Part shown: positions 17,957 through 27,107 of the stretch, one piece after another
Layout: every line of letters begins with the position of its first letter
Numbering within the stretch: the first letter of the stretch is position 1
Notes under the pieces: generated by a model
The model's database searches: none
What the model was told of the DNA's origin: nothing
The model's input: the letters and a program-made list of their open reading frames with translations, nothing else
Position numbers and translations under genes: made by a program
Source of the DNA: RYN-230 sp963844695
Lineage (GTDB): Bacteria; Actinomycetota; Actinomycetes; Streptosporangiales; Streptosporangiaceae
Direction of reading: 5' to 3'
Length of the DNA: 64,000 nt
NCBI GenBank assembly: GCA_963844695.1
Contig: CAWJPL010000039.1
Span: 248,001-312,000, forward strand

Positions 17957-20226
17957 ATGGACACGACGCTCGCGCGCCCACCCGTCGGCCGGCTCCTGGA
18001 CGGCCGGTACCGGGTTGAGTCCCTTATTGCCACCGGCGGGATGGCGACCGTCTATCTGGGCACCGACACCCGGCTGGACCGCACCGTGGCGCTGAAGATC
18101 ATGCATGCGGAACTGGCCAACGACGAGGACTTCGTCCGCCGGTTCGTCGGTGAGGCCAGGTCGGTGGCCCGCCTTTCGCACCCCAACGTGGTCGGCGTGT
18201 ACGACCAGGGCGCCGACGGGCGCACGCTCTACCTGGCCATGGAGTACGTACCCGGCCGCACCCTGCGTGACCTGCTGAACGAGCGGGGCAGCCTTGCCCC
18301 CCGCGAGGCCCTGGACATCATGGAGGGCGTGCTGGGCGGCCTCGGCGCCGCGCACGCCGCCGGGCTGGTGCACCGGGACGTCAAGCCGGAGAACGTCCTG
18401 CTGTCCGAGGGACACGCGGTCAAGGTCGCGGACTTCGGCCTGGCCCGGATGCTCGCGGGCACCAGCCATACCAAGACCGGCATGCTGATCGGCACCGCCG
18501 CCTACCTGGCGCCGGAGCAGGTGTCCCAGGGCGTCGCCGACGCGCGGACGGACGTCTACGCCGCGGGCGTCATGCTGTTCGAGATGCTCACCGGGCAGCA
18601 GCCGCACACCGCGGACACGCCGCTGGCGGTGGCGTACAAGCACGTCAACGAGGCCGTGCCAGTGCCTTCGCAGCTGGTGAACGGCATCCCGCCCGCCCTG
18701 GACGACCTGGTCCTCCGGTCTACCAGCCGGAACCCTGACCTCCGCCCCGGGGACGGCGGGCAGTTCATGCGCAGCCTCAACGAGATCCGCCTGAGTCTCC
18801 CGGCCGCTCCCCCAGCCGGACCCGTGGCCGGCCATCCGGCTCCCGCGTACCCGCCCCCCGCATACCCGGACCCCGGCTACCGGGACCCCGATCACCGGAG
18901 CCAGGGCTACCAGGACCCCGCCTACGACGCCCCCGGCTATGGGGCGCCTGCCTACGGCGCCGCCGGTGCCCCGGCCAGCTACCAGCCGGATGGCTGGCCG
19001 GCCCAGCCCCCGCCGTCGCAATACGTGGACGACCTGATTCCCGGCCTGCGTGCGCCGGCGGACCCCGCGGCGGCGAACAGCAGGCCCGGCCGCCGCCCCG
19101 ACCGGAGTCGGCGCCGCCTTCCCGACCTCAGGCCCCTCGGGTGCGGGCTCGTCCACCTCCGCGTTCTCCGCGACCGGGTTCGCCATGCCGCCGGGCGACG
19201 GGAACCTGGGCCTGGCCCGCCGGCCGCGACGACTCCTTCGGGGCCGCGAACCACACCCTGGTGGTGGCCCCGGGCGTGGCCACGGACTACGGCCGGGGCC
19301 GGGGCCACCGCGGGCATGGCGGCCCCCGTGAGCCCGGCCTGCAGCGCTGGCTGTTCAGCCGCCGGCTCTACTACGTGCTGGGCGGCCTGGTCGCGGTACT
19401 CCTGATCGGCCTGCTCATCTGGTGGCAGTCGGCGGGCAAGTACACCAGGGTGCCGCCGGTGGGCGGCCTGTCCGCGGGCACCGCCCGGCTGGAAGTCCGC
19501 AACCAGGGCCTGACCGCGAAGATGGGCAAGCCCCAGTTCAGCGTCCGGGTGGCCAAGGGCGACATCATCGCCACCGACCCCGCGATCGGCTCCCGGGTGG
19601 GCAAGGGCGGCACCGTGCTGCTCATCGCCTCCGCGGGACCGCACATGATCCCGGTACCCCAGGTGACCGGGAGCCCGCTGGCCACCGCGCAGGCCGCACT
19701 GCGCCACGCGGGCCTGACCCCCGGCAAGGTGGTCGACGAGACGTCCACCACCATCCAGAGCGGGATCGTGATCAGCACCACACCCGCGTCAGGCGTGTCG
19801 TGGCCGCAGAACCGTCCCGTCTCGCTGGTGGTCAGCACCGGGCAGCCGGTACCCAACTTCGTGGGCCAGCAGAAGGCGGTGGCCGAGCAGTGGGCGCAGG
19901 CCAACAGCGTCTCACTGAACGAGGTCGCTGACGCGAAGAGTGATCAGCCCGCGGGCACGATCACCCAGCAGTCCGTCCCGCCGGGCAGTTCCTTCACCGC
20001 CCATGAAGTCATCACCATTGACTATTCCAATGGGCCGCAGATGGTCAATGTGCCCAACGTGGATGGCCAGCAGGTCTCCCAGGCCACCCAGGCCCTGGCC
20101 CAGGCGGGATTCCAGGTCAAGGTGGACCAGGTCGGGCCGCTGAACACGGTGTTCAGCTACAGCCCCAGCGGCCAGGCCCCGCAGGGCAGCACGATCACCA
20201 TCTACGTGGGCCTGCCGCACCTGTAA
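17957..20226 (+). CDS. PASTA-domain Ser/Thr protein kinase, frame breaks near 19090 and 19225
   Basis: Membrane receptor kinase of the PknB/PknL group. Kinase domain, residues about 15-270: GGMATVYLG glycine loop, VALKIM lysine, HRDVKPENVLL catalytic loop, DFGLARML. A proline/tyrosine-rich linker (YPDPGYRDP repeats) follows and crosses two frame breaks. Then come one transmembrane helix (YVLGGLVAVLLIGLLIWW) and about four PASTA repeats ending GSTITIYVG. PASTA repeats sense peptidoglycan or lipid II fragments. Adjacency to the Rv2175c-like gene supports a PknL-type role. Both breaks are in repetitive GC-rich linker DNA and are probably technical. Confidence 0.88.
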
Positions 20227-20322
20227 GTCCGTGACGCTGGCCACCTGGCCATCCCGCAGGCAGCCTCACCACAGCCACCCGGCTCTCCCGAGATCCGGAC
20301 CCTGCGGCTGCGCCGGGCAGTT

Positions 20323-20927
20323 GTGGCCGCTGTGGTGAAGCGCTCTGCCGACGGCGAGGAGATGGGCATGATCAACAAACTGGCGCGCCTGTCCGCGGCC
20401 GAGCGGCGCCAGATCATCGATGACTTCACGGCGGAGGTCTTCCGCGGACTGGATCCCAGCCCGGCGAGGTTTGCGCGCTGGGCCGCGGCGCCGGATCTGC
20501 CTGACGATCCTTCCGCTGAGCAGGTCGAAGCCTGGGTCGATCTCGCCGAGCTGGTCGCCGACCGGGATTTCCGCGATCAGGTGCGGCAGGTCGCCGGCGT
20601 CGGCGTCCAGATCCAGTCCGGTACCTGGCTGGTCGACGTCGAGCGGGCGCAAGAGGAGGCCGAAGCGGCGGCAGCGGGGAGTGCCGCCTGAGTCTGCCGA
20701 AGCGGCCCGGATCGTGGCGCAGATCCTTGACGGCACCCACGGCGCCCGGCGCCGGCCGGAGTTGCTGGCTCTGCTGGAAGCCGCCACTGATCCCCGGATC
20801 GAACGCTACTGGCAGCTGACGGCCATCATCACCGGCCGCGGCCCGTTCCAATCGCTGCAGCGCGCCCTTGAATGGCTGGCCACCGCGCTGCAGGCGAGCC
20901 AGACCCGAAAAGGAGGAAGGCCGATGA
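20323..20927 (+). pseudogene. 5'-truncated MerR-family regulator, frame break near 20680
   Basis: Only the helical effector part of a MerR-like regulator is recognisable: INKLARLSAAERRQIIDDF, DDPSAEQVEAWVDLAELVADRDFRDQVRQV, then after a shift ESAEAARIVAQILDGTHG and RIERYWQLTAIITGR. The winged-helix DNA-binding domain that should precede it is missing; upstream in frame is the kinase stop at 20224. The regulator's end is unclear: the frame runs on into the ABC gene, while a TGA at 20925 in another frame would give an ATGA overlap. It was probably once the local regulator of the exporter. Confidence 0.55.
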
Positions 20928-21648
20928 TCGAGATTCGCGGGCTGACCAAGCACTACGGCTCAACAGCCGCTGTCAACCATCTCAGCTTCGACGTCCTGCC
21001 GGGTGCCGTCACAGGATTCCTGGGCCTGAACGGATCAGGGAAGTCCACCACCATGCGCATGATCCTCGGCCTGGACGCCCCGGATGCCGGGCACGCCCGC
21101 ATCGGCGGGCAGGCCTACCGTGATCTTCGCTGGCCACTGCGCGAAGCCGGGGGGCTGCTGGAATACAGGGCCTTCCACCCGGGCAGGCCTGCCCGCGCTC
21201 ACCTGGCCGCACTGGCGGCCAGCAACGCGATCAGCAGTCCAGGGTTTCTGAGGTCCTGGAGATAGTCGGACTGGGATCCGTGGCGCGCAAGCGGGCCGGG
21301 AAGTTCTCGCTGGGCATGGCGCAGCGTCTCGGCATCGCCGCGGCGTTGCTGGGAGATCCGGCCGTGCTGCTGCTCGACGAGCCGGTGAACGGCCTGGACC
21401 CGGAGGGAATCCGCTGGATACGCGGCCTGCTGCGGTCACTGGCCGCCGAAGGCCGGGCGGTCCTGGTCTCCAGCCACCTGATCAGCGAAATGGCCCTGAT
21501 GGCCGACCGGCTGGTCGTGATCGGCCAGGGACGGCTCCTGGCCGACACCACGGCGGCTGAGCTGTCCAGCCGGGCCCCCAGCCTCGAAGAGGCCTTCCTG
21601 CAACTCACCGGCGATAGCGCCCAGTACCAGGCAAGGAACATGTCATGA
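20924..21648 (+). CDS. ABC transporter ATP-binding protein, frame break near 21235
   Basis: Energises the permease encoded next. Walker A LNGSGKSTTMRMILGL is in the first frame. After NAISS the frame loses one base and resumes as VSEVLEIVGLGSVARKRAGKF, with signature LGMAQRLGIAAALLGDP, Walker B VLLLDEPVNGLDPEG and switch VLVSSHLISEMA. The signature is LGMAQ, a common variant of LSGGQ in antibiotic/peptide exporters. ATG 20924 has GGAGGAAGG upstream. The stop overlaps the permease start by four bases. Confidence 0.85.
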
Positions 21649-22448
21649 CCGCCCCCACCAGCCGCCAGCCATCCGGCAGATACCGATTCCGGCAGCTGGC
21701 CCGGATGGAATGGATCAAGCTGCGCAGCCTGCGCTCCACCTGGCTCACCCTGGCAATTGCCGTCGCCGCGTCAGCGGGCATCGCCCTCGCAACAGAAAGC
21801 AGCAGCACGACAAGCGGCGGCATGTTCGTCGGCAACACGCTGGTCGGCATGCTCATCGGCGTGCTGCTCATCGGGGTAGTCGGCGTACTGGCCATGACCA
21901 GCGAGTACACCTCCGGGACCAGCCGCGCCACGTTCGCCGCCGCGCCACGCCGGCTCAGGGTCCTGGCGGCCAAAGCCGCGGTCGTTGGTGCGGTTGCGCT
22001 GATCACCGGCGAGGCAGCAGCATTTCTGTCCTTCTTCGCAGGCGGCATGACCCTGCGCCACGGCATCACCGCGCCAGCCCTCAGCCAGCCCAGCGTCCTG
22101 CGGGCGATCGTACTCACCGGAGCCAGCCTCAGCCTGATCGGCCTGCTCGGACTCGGCCTCGGAGCTATCCTCCGGCACACCGCCGCGGCGATCACCGTGG
22201 TAGTCGGAATCGTCTGCGCCGGCGGGCCGCTGAACCTCGCTATCCGGCCCTACCTGCCGATTTACATAGTCAGCCACTCGCTCAGCGCTACGACGCCGCT
22301 ATGCCGCACCCTGAACCCAGTTTTGCTGAGCTATTGCCTTGCGTTGATCTTTTTATTGTTTTTCGTGGTCAGAAACCTGGCCATAGCGGGTATGACCCTA
22401 ATTAGCGCTGCTCCGGTTCGGGCAAATGTCGTCAATGCACTAATATGA
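21645..22448 (+). CDS. ABC-2 type permease
   Basis: A 267-residue membrane subunit with about six transmembrane segments (for example LTLAIAVAASAGIAL, LVGMLIGVLLIGVVGVLAM, LSLIGLLGLGLGAIL). The cytoplasmic entrance ARMEWIKLRSLRSTW is typical of ABC-2 exporters that lie in operon with an ATPase lacking a fused membrane domain. TSEYTSGTSRATFAAAPRR is a recurrent loop in this family. The substrate is unknown. The last 50 residues are coded by unusually AT-rich DNA (about 22320-22440). Confidence 0.82.
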   Translation: MTAPTSRQPSGRYRFRQLARMEWIKLRSLRSTWLTLAIAVAASAGIALATESSSTTSGGMFVGNTLVGMLIGVLLIGVVGVLAMTSEYTSGTSRATFAAAPRRLRVLAAKAAVVGAVALITGEAAAFLSFFAGGMTLRHGITAPALSQPSVLRAIVLTGASLSLIGLLGLGLGAILRHTAAAITVVVGIVCAGGPLNLAIRPYLPIYIVSHSLSATTPLCRTLNPVLLSYCLALIFLLFFVVRNLAIAGMTLISAAPVRANVVNALI

Positions 22449-22478
22449 CCGCGCCCCCGTGATTGCGCCCGCTTCTGA

Positions 22479-24125
22479 GTGAAGGGGCCTGAGCCGAAGA
22501 AGGCCCTGCTGAGAATCCGCCGACCGACCGTGTTCCGCCGGCCCGGCCGGCGGACCGCGCTCCGCGCCGTCGCGCACCTGGCCGCGTGGCTGCCTTTCGT
22601 GCTCGGCCCGGCACGTCTCATCCGCGGCGGCTGGCGGCCGGTCGGCGACGAGGCGGCCATCGCGCTCCGATCGTGGAACTCGCTGACGGCGCAGGGCCCG
22701 ATGGTCGGCCAGGCCACCCGGCTGGCCCACGGGGTGTTCGACCCGGGCCCGCTCCAGTACTGGCTGCTGGCCATCCCGGTCCATCTCGACACGACGCACG
22801 GGGTGCTGTGGGGCGCCGCCCTCTTCTGCCTGGTGGCCTGCTCGCTCGCGGTCGAGGCGGCCTGGTCCGTACTCGGGCCGGCCGGCGGGCTGTGCGCCAG
22901 CGGGCTCATCGTCGGCCTGACGCTGTGGGTGCCGGGCATCGCCGTCACCCCGAGCTGGAATCCCTGGTTCGGGATGGTGTTCTTCGTCGCGGCGCTCGCG
23001 GCCGCCTGGGCGGTCATGTCCGGGCACCGGGGCTGGTGGCCGGCGCTGGTCGTCACGGCGTCGATCGCGGCCCAGGCCCATCTGATGTTCACTGTGCCGT
23101 CCGGCGTCCTGGCCGTCCTGGCCCTCATCGTCGCCCTGGTGGACAGCGTCCGCGGCCGGCTGAGCTACTGGTGGGCGCTGACCGGCCTGATCGCCGGGGC
23201 CGCGTGCTGGAGCGCCCCGCTCATCCAGCAGTACACCTCCCCGGACGGGAACCTGGGTCTGCTGCTGCGCAGCAGCGGCGCCACGACCGGGCCGCGGACC
23301 GGCGGGGCATGGAGCCTCAAGGCCCTGTCCGCCGCGGTGCAGCCGGTGCCGATCTGGCTGAAGTCGTCGATGCAGCCGACGGCGATCTACCAGATGATCA
23401 GTCACCGGCCGGCCGGGTTCGCGGTGGTGGTGCTGGTCCTGCTGGCCGTGGCCGCGGTGACGGGGGTGTTCCCGCTCCGGTGCCGGCCGCTAGCGGCCCT
23501 GGCCGTCGTGACCCTGGTGATCAGCCTCGGGTCGCTGGTCACGTACTCCGGGATCCCGGTGCGTTACACCAGCCTGAGCACGCTGAGCTACCTGATCGTG
23601 ATGCTGTTCCCCATCGGCGTGCTGAGCTGGCTGGTGGTGGGCAGCTGGGCCGTGCTCACCGGGCGGCTGGTCCTGAGCCGGCTGGCCACGACCCGGCTGG
23701 CCGGGCGGGCGGTCCCCGGTGCCGGGCTGCTGGCGGGTCTCGCGGCCACGGCGCTGGTCGCGGCAGGCACGATCCTGGCCCTGTCGCTGCAGGGACAGAC
23801 CGTTCGCAACGTGACCAGCGACCCGGCCATGGCCGCGACGAGGGCCGCGTCCCGGCAGATCGTGCGGAAACTGCCCGGACAGCCCATCGCCCTGTCGGTC
23901 CACGACTTCGACGCGACCGCCGTGGGACGCTTGACCCTGGGGCTGACCTGGGCACTGACCCCGCACGGCTTCCACGCGGAGATCATGCACACCCGGCTGG
24001 CCCGCGAGCTCGGGGACCGTTACATATTCCGCGGCCAGGCGATCCCGAGGGTCAGGGTCCGGGTCCGGCGGCATGGCACCTCGGTCGCCGTGGCCAAGCC
24101 CACCGAGCTCGCCAGCCATTCTTAG
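22479..24125 (+). CDS. Multi-span membrane protein, possible GT-C glycosyltransferase
   Basis: A 548-residue membrane protein with roughly ten or more hydrophobic segments. The first periplasmic loop has GDEAAIALRSWN, a position where GT-C enzymes place an acidic catalytic residue, and GPLQYWLLAIP resembles the GPL/P-Y motif that follows it. The C-terminal about 120 residues are soluble. Polyprenyl-phosphate-sugar transfer is an inference from topology only. Start GTG 22479. It forms a likely pair with the gene 155 bases downstream. Confidence 0.6.
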   Translation: MKGPEPKKALLRIRRPTVFRRPGRRTALRAVAHLAAWLPFVLGPARLIRGGWRPVGDEAAIALRSWNSLTAQGPMVGQATRLAHGVFDPGPLQYWLLAIPVHLDTTHGVLWGAALFCLVACSLAVEAAWSVLGPAGGLCASGLIVGLTLWVPGIAVTPSWNPWFGMVFFVAALAAAWAVMSGHRGWWPALVVTASIAAQAHLMFTVPSGVLAVLALIVALVDSVRGRLSYWWALTGLIAGAACWSAPLIQQYTSPDGNLGLLLRSSGATTGPRTGGAWSLKALSAAVQPVPIWLKSSMQPTAIYQMISHRPAGFAVVVLVLLAVAAVTGVFPLRCRPLAALAVVTLVISLGSLVTYSGIPVRYTSLSTLSYLIVMLFPIGVLSWLVVGSWAVLTGRLVLSRLATTRLAGRAVPGAGLLAGLAATALVAAGTILALSLQGQTVRNVTSDPAMAATRAASRQIVRKLPGQPIALSVHDFDATAVGRLTLGLTWALTPHGFHAEIMHTRLARELGDRYIFRGQAIPRVRVRVRRHGTSVAVAKPTELASHS

Positions 24126-24280
24126 GCTCCGGCACCGGCCGGATCGGCTCTGGCACCGGCCGGGACCGGCAGCACCGGCCGGAACGGCGGCCCCGGCAGT
24201 GTCCGCCGATCTGGACCGGCTCGTGGTGCGTTGCGATACTGTGGCCGCCTGTTCATCACTCGTGCAGGAAGTGGCCAGCA

Positions 24281-25924
24281 GTGAACGGAACCAAGGTGAC
24301 GCCGGCCGCCGACGGGTCGTCGAGCCGCGACGCCACCGGGCCTCCCGGGCCGGCCGGCCGCCGCGGCTGGCTCTCCCCCGTCGCCCTGGTCATCACCGGC
24401 TTCACCGTGATCGGCCTGGGGCTGCGCCTCTTCCTGCTGAGCCGCCCCGGATACCTGCTCGGCGTCACGCAGTACGACGACGGGCCGTACTTCGGCAGCG
24501 CCCTGCGCCTGGTCCACGGCGCGCTGCCGTACCGCGACTTCATCATCGTGCAGCCGCCCGGCATCACGCTGCTGATGACCCCGGCCGCGCTGCTGGCTCA
24601 GGTCACCAGCACGGCCTGGGGCATGGCGGCCGGGCGCATCCTGACCGTCGCGGCGAGTTCCGCGGGGATCGTGCTGGTCGGCCTGCTGGCCCGGCATCGC
24701 GGCCCGCTCGCCGTGGCCCTGTCCTGCGGTGTGCTGGCCATTTTCCCGGGCAGCCTGGTCGCCGCGCACACCGTGCTGCTCGAGCCCTGGCTGACCCTGT
24801 TCTGCCTGGTCGGTGCAGTGACCGTGCTGGACCGTGACCAGCTGGCCCGGAGCAGCCGGCGGCTGCTGTGGGGCGGGGTGGCGTTCGGCTTCGCCGGCGC
24901 GGTCGAAGTGTGGGCCATCATCCCGGTCGTGGTGGTCGCGGTCTTGCTGGCCCGGGAGATCCGCCGGGCCGCACTCTTCGTGGCCGGGGTGGCGATCGGC
25001 TTCTGCGTCCCGGTCATCCCGTTCGCGGCGACCGCCCCGCGCCGGTTCTACAACAGCTTCTTCGCGGCCCAGGTGTTCCGGGTCGTGCCTACCCGCACCC
25101 CGGTGCACAAGCGGCTGCGGCTGATGAGCGGGATCGGCCAGCTGCTGCACCTCGGCGGCACCGGGACGCTGATCGCCGCGCTGATCATCGTGGTCTTCGT
25201 GGTGGCGGCGTTCATCGCGGCCTGGCGGATCAGCAGGCAGCCGCTGACCGGCCTGGACTGGTTCGCGGTCGCGACCTGCACGCTGGTGGTGGTGGCCTTC
25301 CTCTGGTACGCCCAGTTCTTCCTGCACTTCCCGGCGTTCCTGGCGCCGTTCCTGGGCCTGTCCATCGGCCTGGCCGCCGGGCGGCTGGCCGGCGCCCTGC
25401 AGACCGGCGGCATCGCGGCACCCGCGAGCCAGCGGAGCCCCGGCACCTGGGCGCAGTGGGCCGTGGTGGGCCTGGCCGCCGTCGGCGTGGTGATCCTGGC
25501 CGTGCAGCAGGGACAGTCAGACCTGAACGTGACGCCGCGGGTCAGCCCGGCCGCGCTGCGGGCCGTGCAGCGCATCGCGCCTCCCGGCTCGTGTGTCCTC
25601 AGCGACCAGGCGTCCTTCCTCATCGCCGCGGACCGTTTCTACTCCAGCGTGCCCGGCTGCACGGAGATGGTCGACGCGATCGGCACGGACTACGCACTGG
25701 GCCACGGCCGGGACGCCACCTCCGGAGCGGCCCGGTTCCCGGCGGTCGACAGCACCTGGCAAAGCGCGTTCCGGCACGCCCAGTACGTCTGGCTGTCCCT
25801 GCGGTTCAACAAGCGGCGCATCGCCTGGACACCCGCCCTCCACTCGTACTTCTGGAGCCACTTCACCCGGGTGTACAAGGACGGCAAGAACGACGCCCTG
25901 TACGCCCGGACGACGCGTGCCTGA
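24281..25924 (+). CDS. GT39/PMT-like membrane glycosyltransferase (GT-C fold)
   Basis: A 547-residue protein with about eleven hydrophobic segments. After the first helix comes YDDGPYFGSALRLVHGALPYRDFIIVQPPG, the acidic DD plus YRDF..QPPG arrangement typical of GT-C/ArnT-type sugar transferases using polyprenyl-phosphate donors. The C-terminal soluble part includes PPGSCVLSDQASFLIAADR. Start GTG 24281 follows AGGAAG. Its end overlaps the start of the endonuclease gene. The acceptor, protein or cell-wall glycan, is unknown. Confidence 0.72.
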   Translation: MNGTKVTPAADGSSSRDATGPPGPAGRRGWLSPVALVITGFTVIGLGLRLFLLSRPGYLLGVTQYDDGPYFGSALRLVHGALPYRDFIIVQPPGITLLMTPAALLAQVTSTAWGMAAGRILTVAASSAGIVLVGLLARHRGPLAVALSCGVLAIFPGSLVAAHTVLLEPWLTLFCLVGAVTVLDRDQLARSSRRLLWGGVAFGFAGAVEVWAIIPVVVVAVLLAREIRRAALFVAGVAIGFCVPVIPFAATAPRRFYNSFFAAQVFRVVPTRTPVHKRLRLMSGIGQLLHLGGTGTLIAALIIVVFVVAAFIAAWRISRQPLTGLDWFAVATCTLVVVAFLWYAQFFLHFPAFLAPFLGLSIGLAAGRLAGALQTGGIAAPASQRSPGTWAQWAVVGLAAVGVVILAVQQGQSDLNVTPRVSPAALRAVQRIAPPGSCVLSDQASFLIAADRFYSSVPGCTEMVDAIGTDYALGHGRDATSGAARFPAVDSTWQSAFRHAQYVWLSLRFNKRRIAWTPALHSYFWSHFTRVYKDGKNDALYARTTRA

Positions 25925-26816
25925 ACTCCTTCCCGCCCCGCCCGGCCCACGGCCCGGGCCGCCGAGGGTGGGGGCGCACGTCCCCGTGGCCGGCGGCTTC
26001 GCGGCCGGGCTCCGCTACGCCGCGGACATCGGCGCCGAGGCTATCCAGGTGTTCGTGTCGAACCCCCGCTCCTGGGCCCTGCCCGCCGGTGACCTGGCGC
26101 AGCAGGCCGGTGCGGCGGACGCGATCCGCGGCCGGCTGGCCGAGGCGGCCCTGCCGGTGTTCGTGCATACGCCGTACCTGATCAACGTGGGGTCCGCGGA
26201 TCCGGTGATCCGCGATCGCTCCGTGGCCTCGATCCGCCACTCGCTGCACCGCGGCGCGGCGATCGGGGCCCGCGGTGTCGTGGTGCATACCGGCTCAGCG
26301 GCCGGCGGCGACCGGGAGAAGGCCATGCTGCACGCGCGGGAGTCCCTGCTGCCCGTGCTGGACTCGATCCCGGCCGATGGCCCGGACCTGCTGCTCGAGC
26401 CGCTGGCCGGCCAGGGCCAGCTGCTCTGCACCTCCGCCGCGGACCTGGGATCGTACCTGGAGATGCTCGACTGGCATCCGCGGGCGGGTGTGTGCCTGGA
26501 TACCTGCCACGCGTTCTCGGCCGGGGCCGACCTCACCGCCCCGGGCGGCGCGGCCGCGGCCCTGGACGAGCTGGCCAGCGTCCTGGGCGGGACGGGCAGG
26601 CTCCGGCTGGTGCACGCCAACGACTCCAAGGACCCGTGCGGTTCCCGCCGCGACCGGCACGAGAACATCGGCGCGGGTCAGATCGGCGAGCAGCCCTTCG
26701 CCGTCCTGCTCCGCCACCCGGCCGCCGCCGGCGTGCCTTTCCTGGTCGAAACCCCCGGCCCGAAGGCGGCCCACGCCGCCGACATCGCCACCCTCGTCCG
26801 CCTCCGCACCCGGTAA
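25917..26816 (+). CDS. nfo: Deoxyribonuclease IV (endonuclease IV)
   Basis: AP endonuclease for base-excision repair, a zinc TIM barrel. Metal ligands are in place: GAHVPVAGG, VVVHTGSAAGG, LLLEPLAGQG, VCLDTCHAF, VHANDSKDPCGSRRDRHENIG and FLVETPG. The Glu loop reads EPLAGQG, where many homologues have ENTAGQG. The length of 299 residues is normal. GTG 25917 overlaps the preceding stop by eight bases, so it is probably cotranslated with the membrane protein. Confidence 0.93.
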   Translation: MPELLPAPPGPRPGPPRVGAHVPVAGGFAAGLRYAADIGAEAIQVFVSNPRSWALPAGDLAQQAGAADAIRGRLAEAALPVFVHTPYLINVGSADPVIRDRSVASIRHSLHRGAAIGARGVVVHTGSAAGGDREKAMLHARESLLPVLDSIPADGPDLLLEPLAGQGQLLCTSAADLGSYLEMLDWHPRAGVCLDTCHAFSAGADLTAPGGAAAALDELASVLGGTGRLRLVHANDSKDPCGSRRDRHENIGAGQIGEQPFAVLLRHPAAAGVPFLVETPGPKAAHAADIATLVRLRTR

Positions 26817-26877
26817 CACCCGGGGGTATCCGGCACCCGACGGACCCGCCCGCCATGGATGCGCTAGGCTACCTCCC

Positions 26878-26952
26878 ATGCGTCAGCAGTTTTGGTTTTG
26901 GTATGGCTACCGGCCCGGCAATCGGACGGTCGCCCGCCAGACTCTGCGCTGA
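26878..26952 (+). CDS. Aromatic leader peptide of the aroF attenuator
   Basis: A 24-codon open frame, MRQQFWFWYGYRPG and ten more residues, stopping at 26952. Codons 5-11 read Phe-Trp-Phe-Trp-Tyr-Gly-Tyr: six of seven are aromatic, including two Trp, which cannot be chance in such a short frame. It lies immediately before a strong intrinsic terminator and 155 bases before DAHP synthase, the first enzyme of aromatic amino acid synthesis. Ribosome stalling at these codons during aromatic starvation would prevent termination. A similar leader (aroR) precedes aroF in Corynebacterium. TAGGCT a few bases before the ATG may be the -10, so the message could be almost leaderless. Confidence 0.85.
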   Translation: MRQQFWFWYGYRPGNRTVARQTLR

Positions 26953-26968
26953 CGCGAGCGACTTACAG

Positions 26969-27000
26969 AAAGCCCCGGGCCTGCAGGCCCGGGGCTTTTT
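26969..27000 (+). terminator. Attenuator terminator before aroF
   Basis: GCCCCGGGCC, TGCA, GGCCCGGGGC form a perfect 10-bp stem with AAA before and five T after: a textbook intrinsic terminator. Upstream segments GGCCCGG (26912-26918) and GCCCG (26932-26936), both inside the leader peptide frame, are complementary to its left arm and could form the competing antiterminator. Confidence 0.88.
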
Positions 27001-27107
27001 GCGTGAACGGCCCCGGCCCCGGTACCGGAACCACCAGTCGCGGCACCAGCAGCGGTGTCGCGGTAACTGCCGCGGTAACCACCGCAGCACCGAGAGAAGA
27101 GGACCCA

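Noticed and set aside
22586..25924. A single open frame of more than 1,100 codons across two membrane-protein genes
   Set aside because: The first half is arginine/glycine-rich out-of-frame translation of the real gene at 22479-24125. The real second protein starts at GTG 24281 and shares only the frame.
27040..27085. CGCGGTAAC direct repeat between the attenuator and aroF as a regulator site
   Set aside because: Only two short copies (CGCGGTAACTGC, CGCGGTAACCAC), and no known operator matches. Too little to claim.
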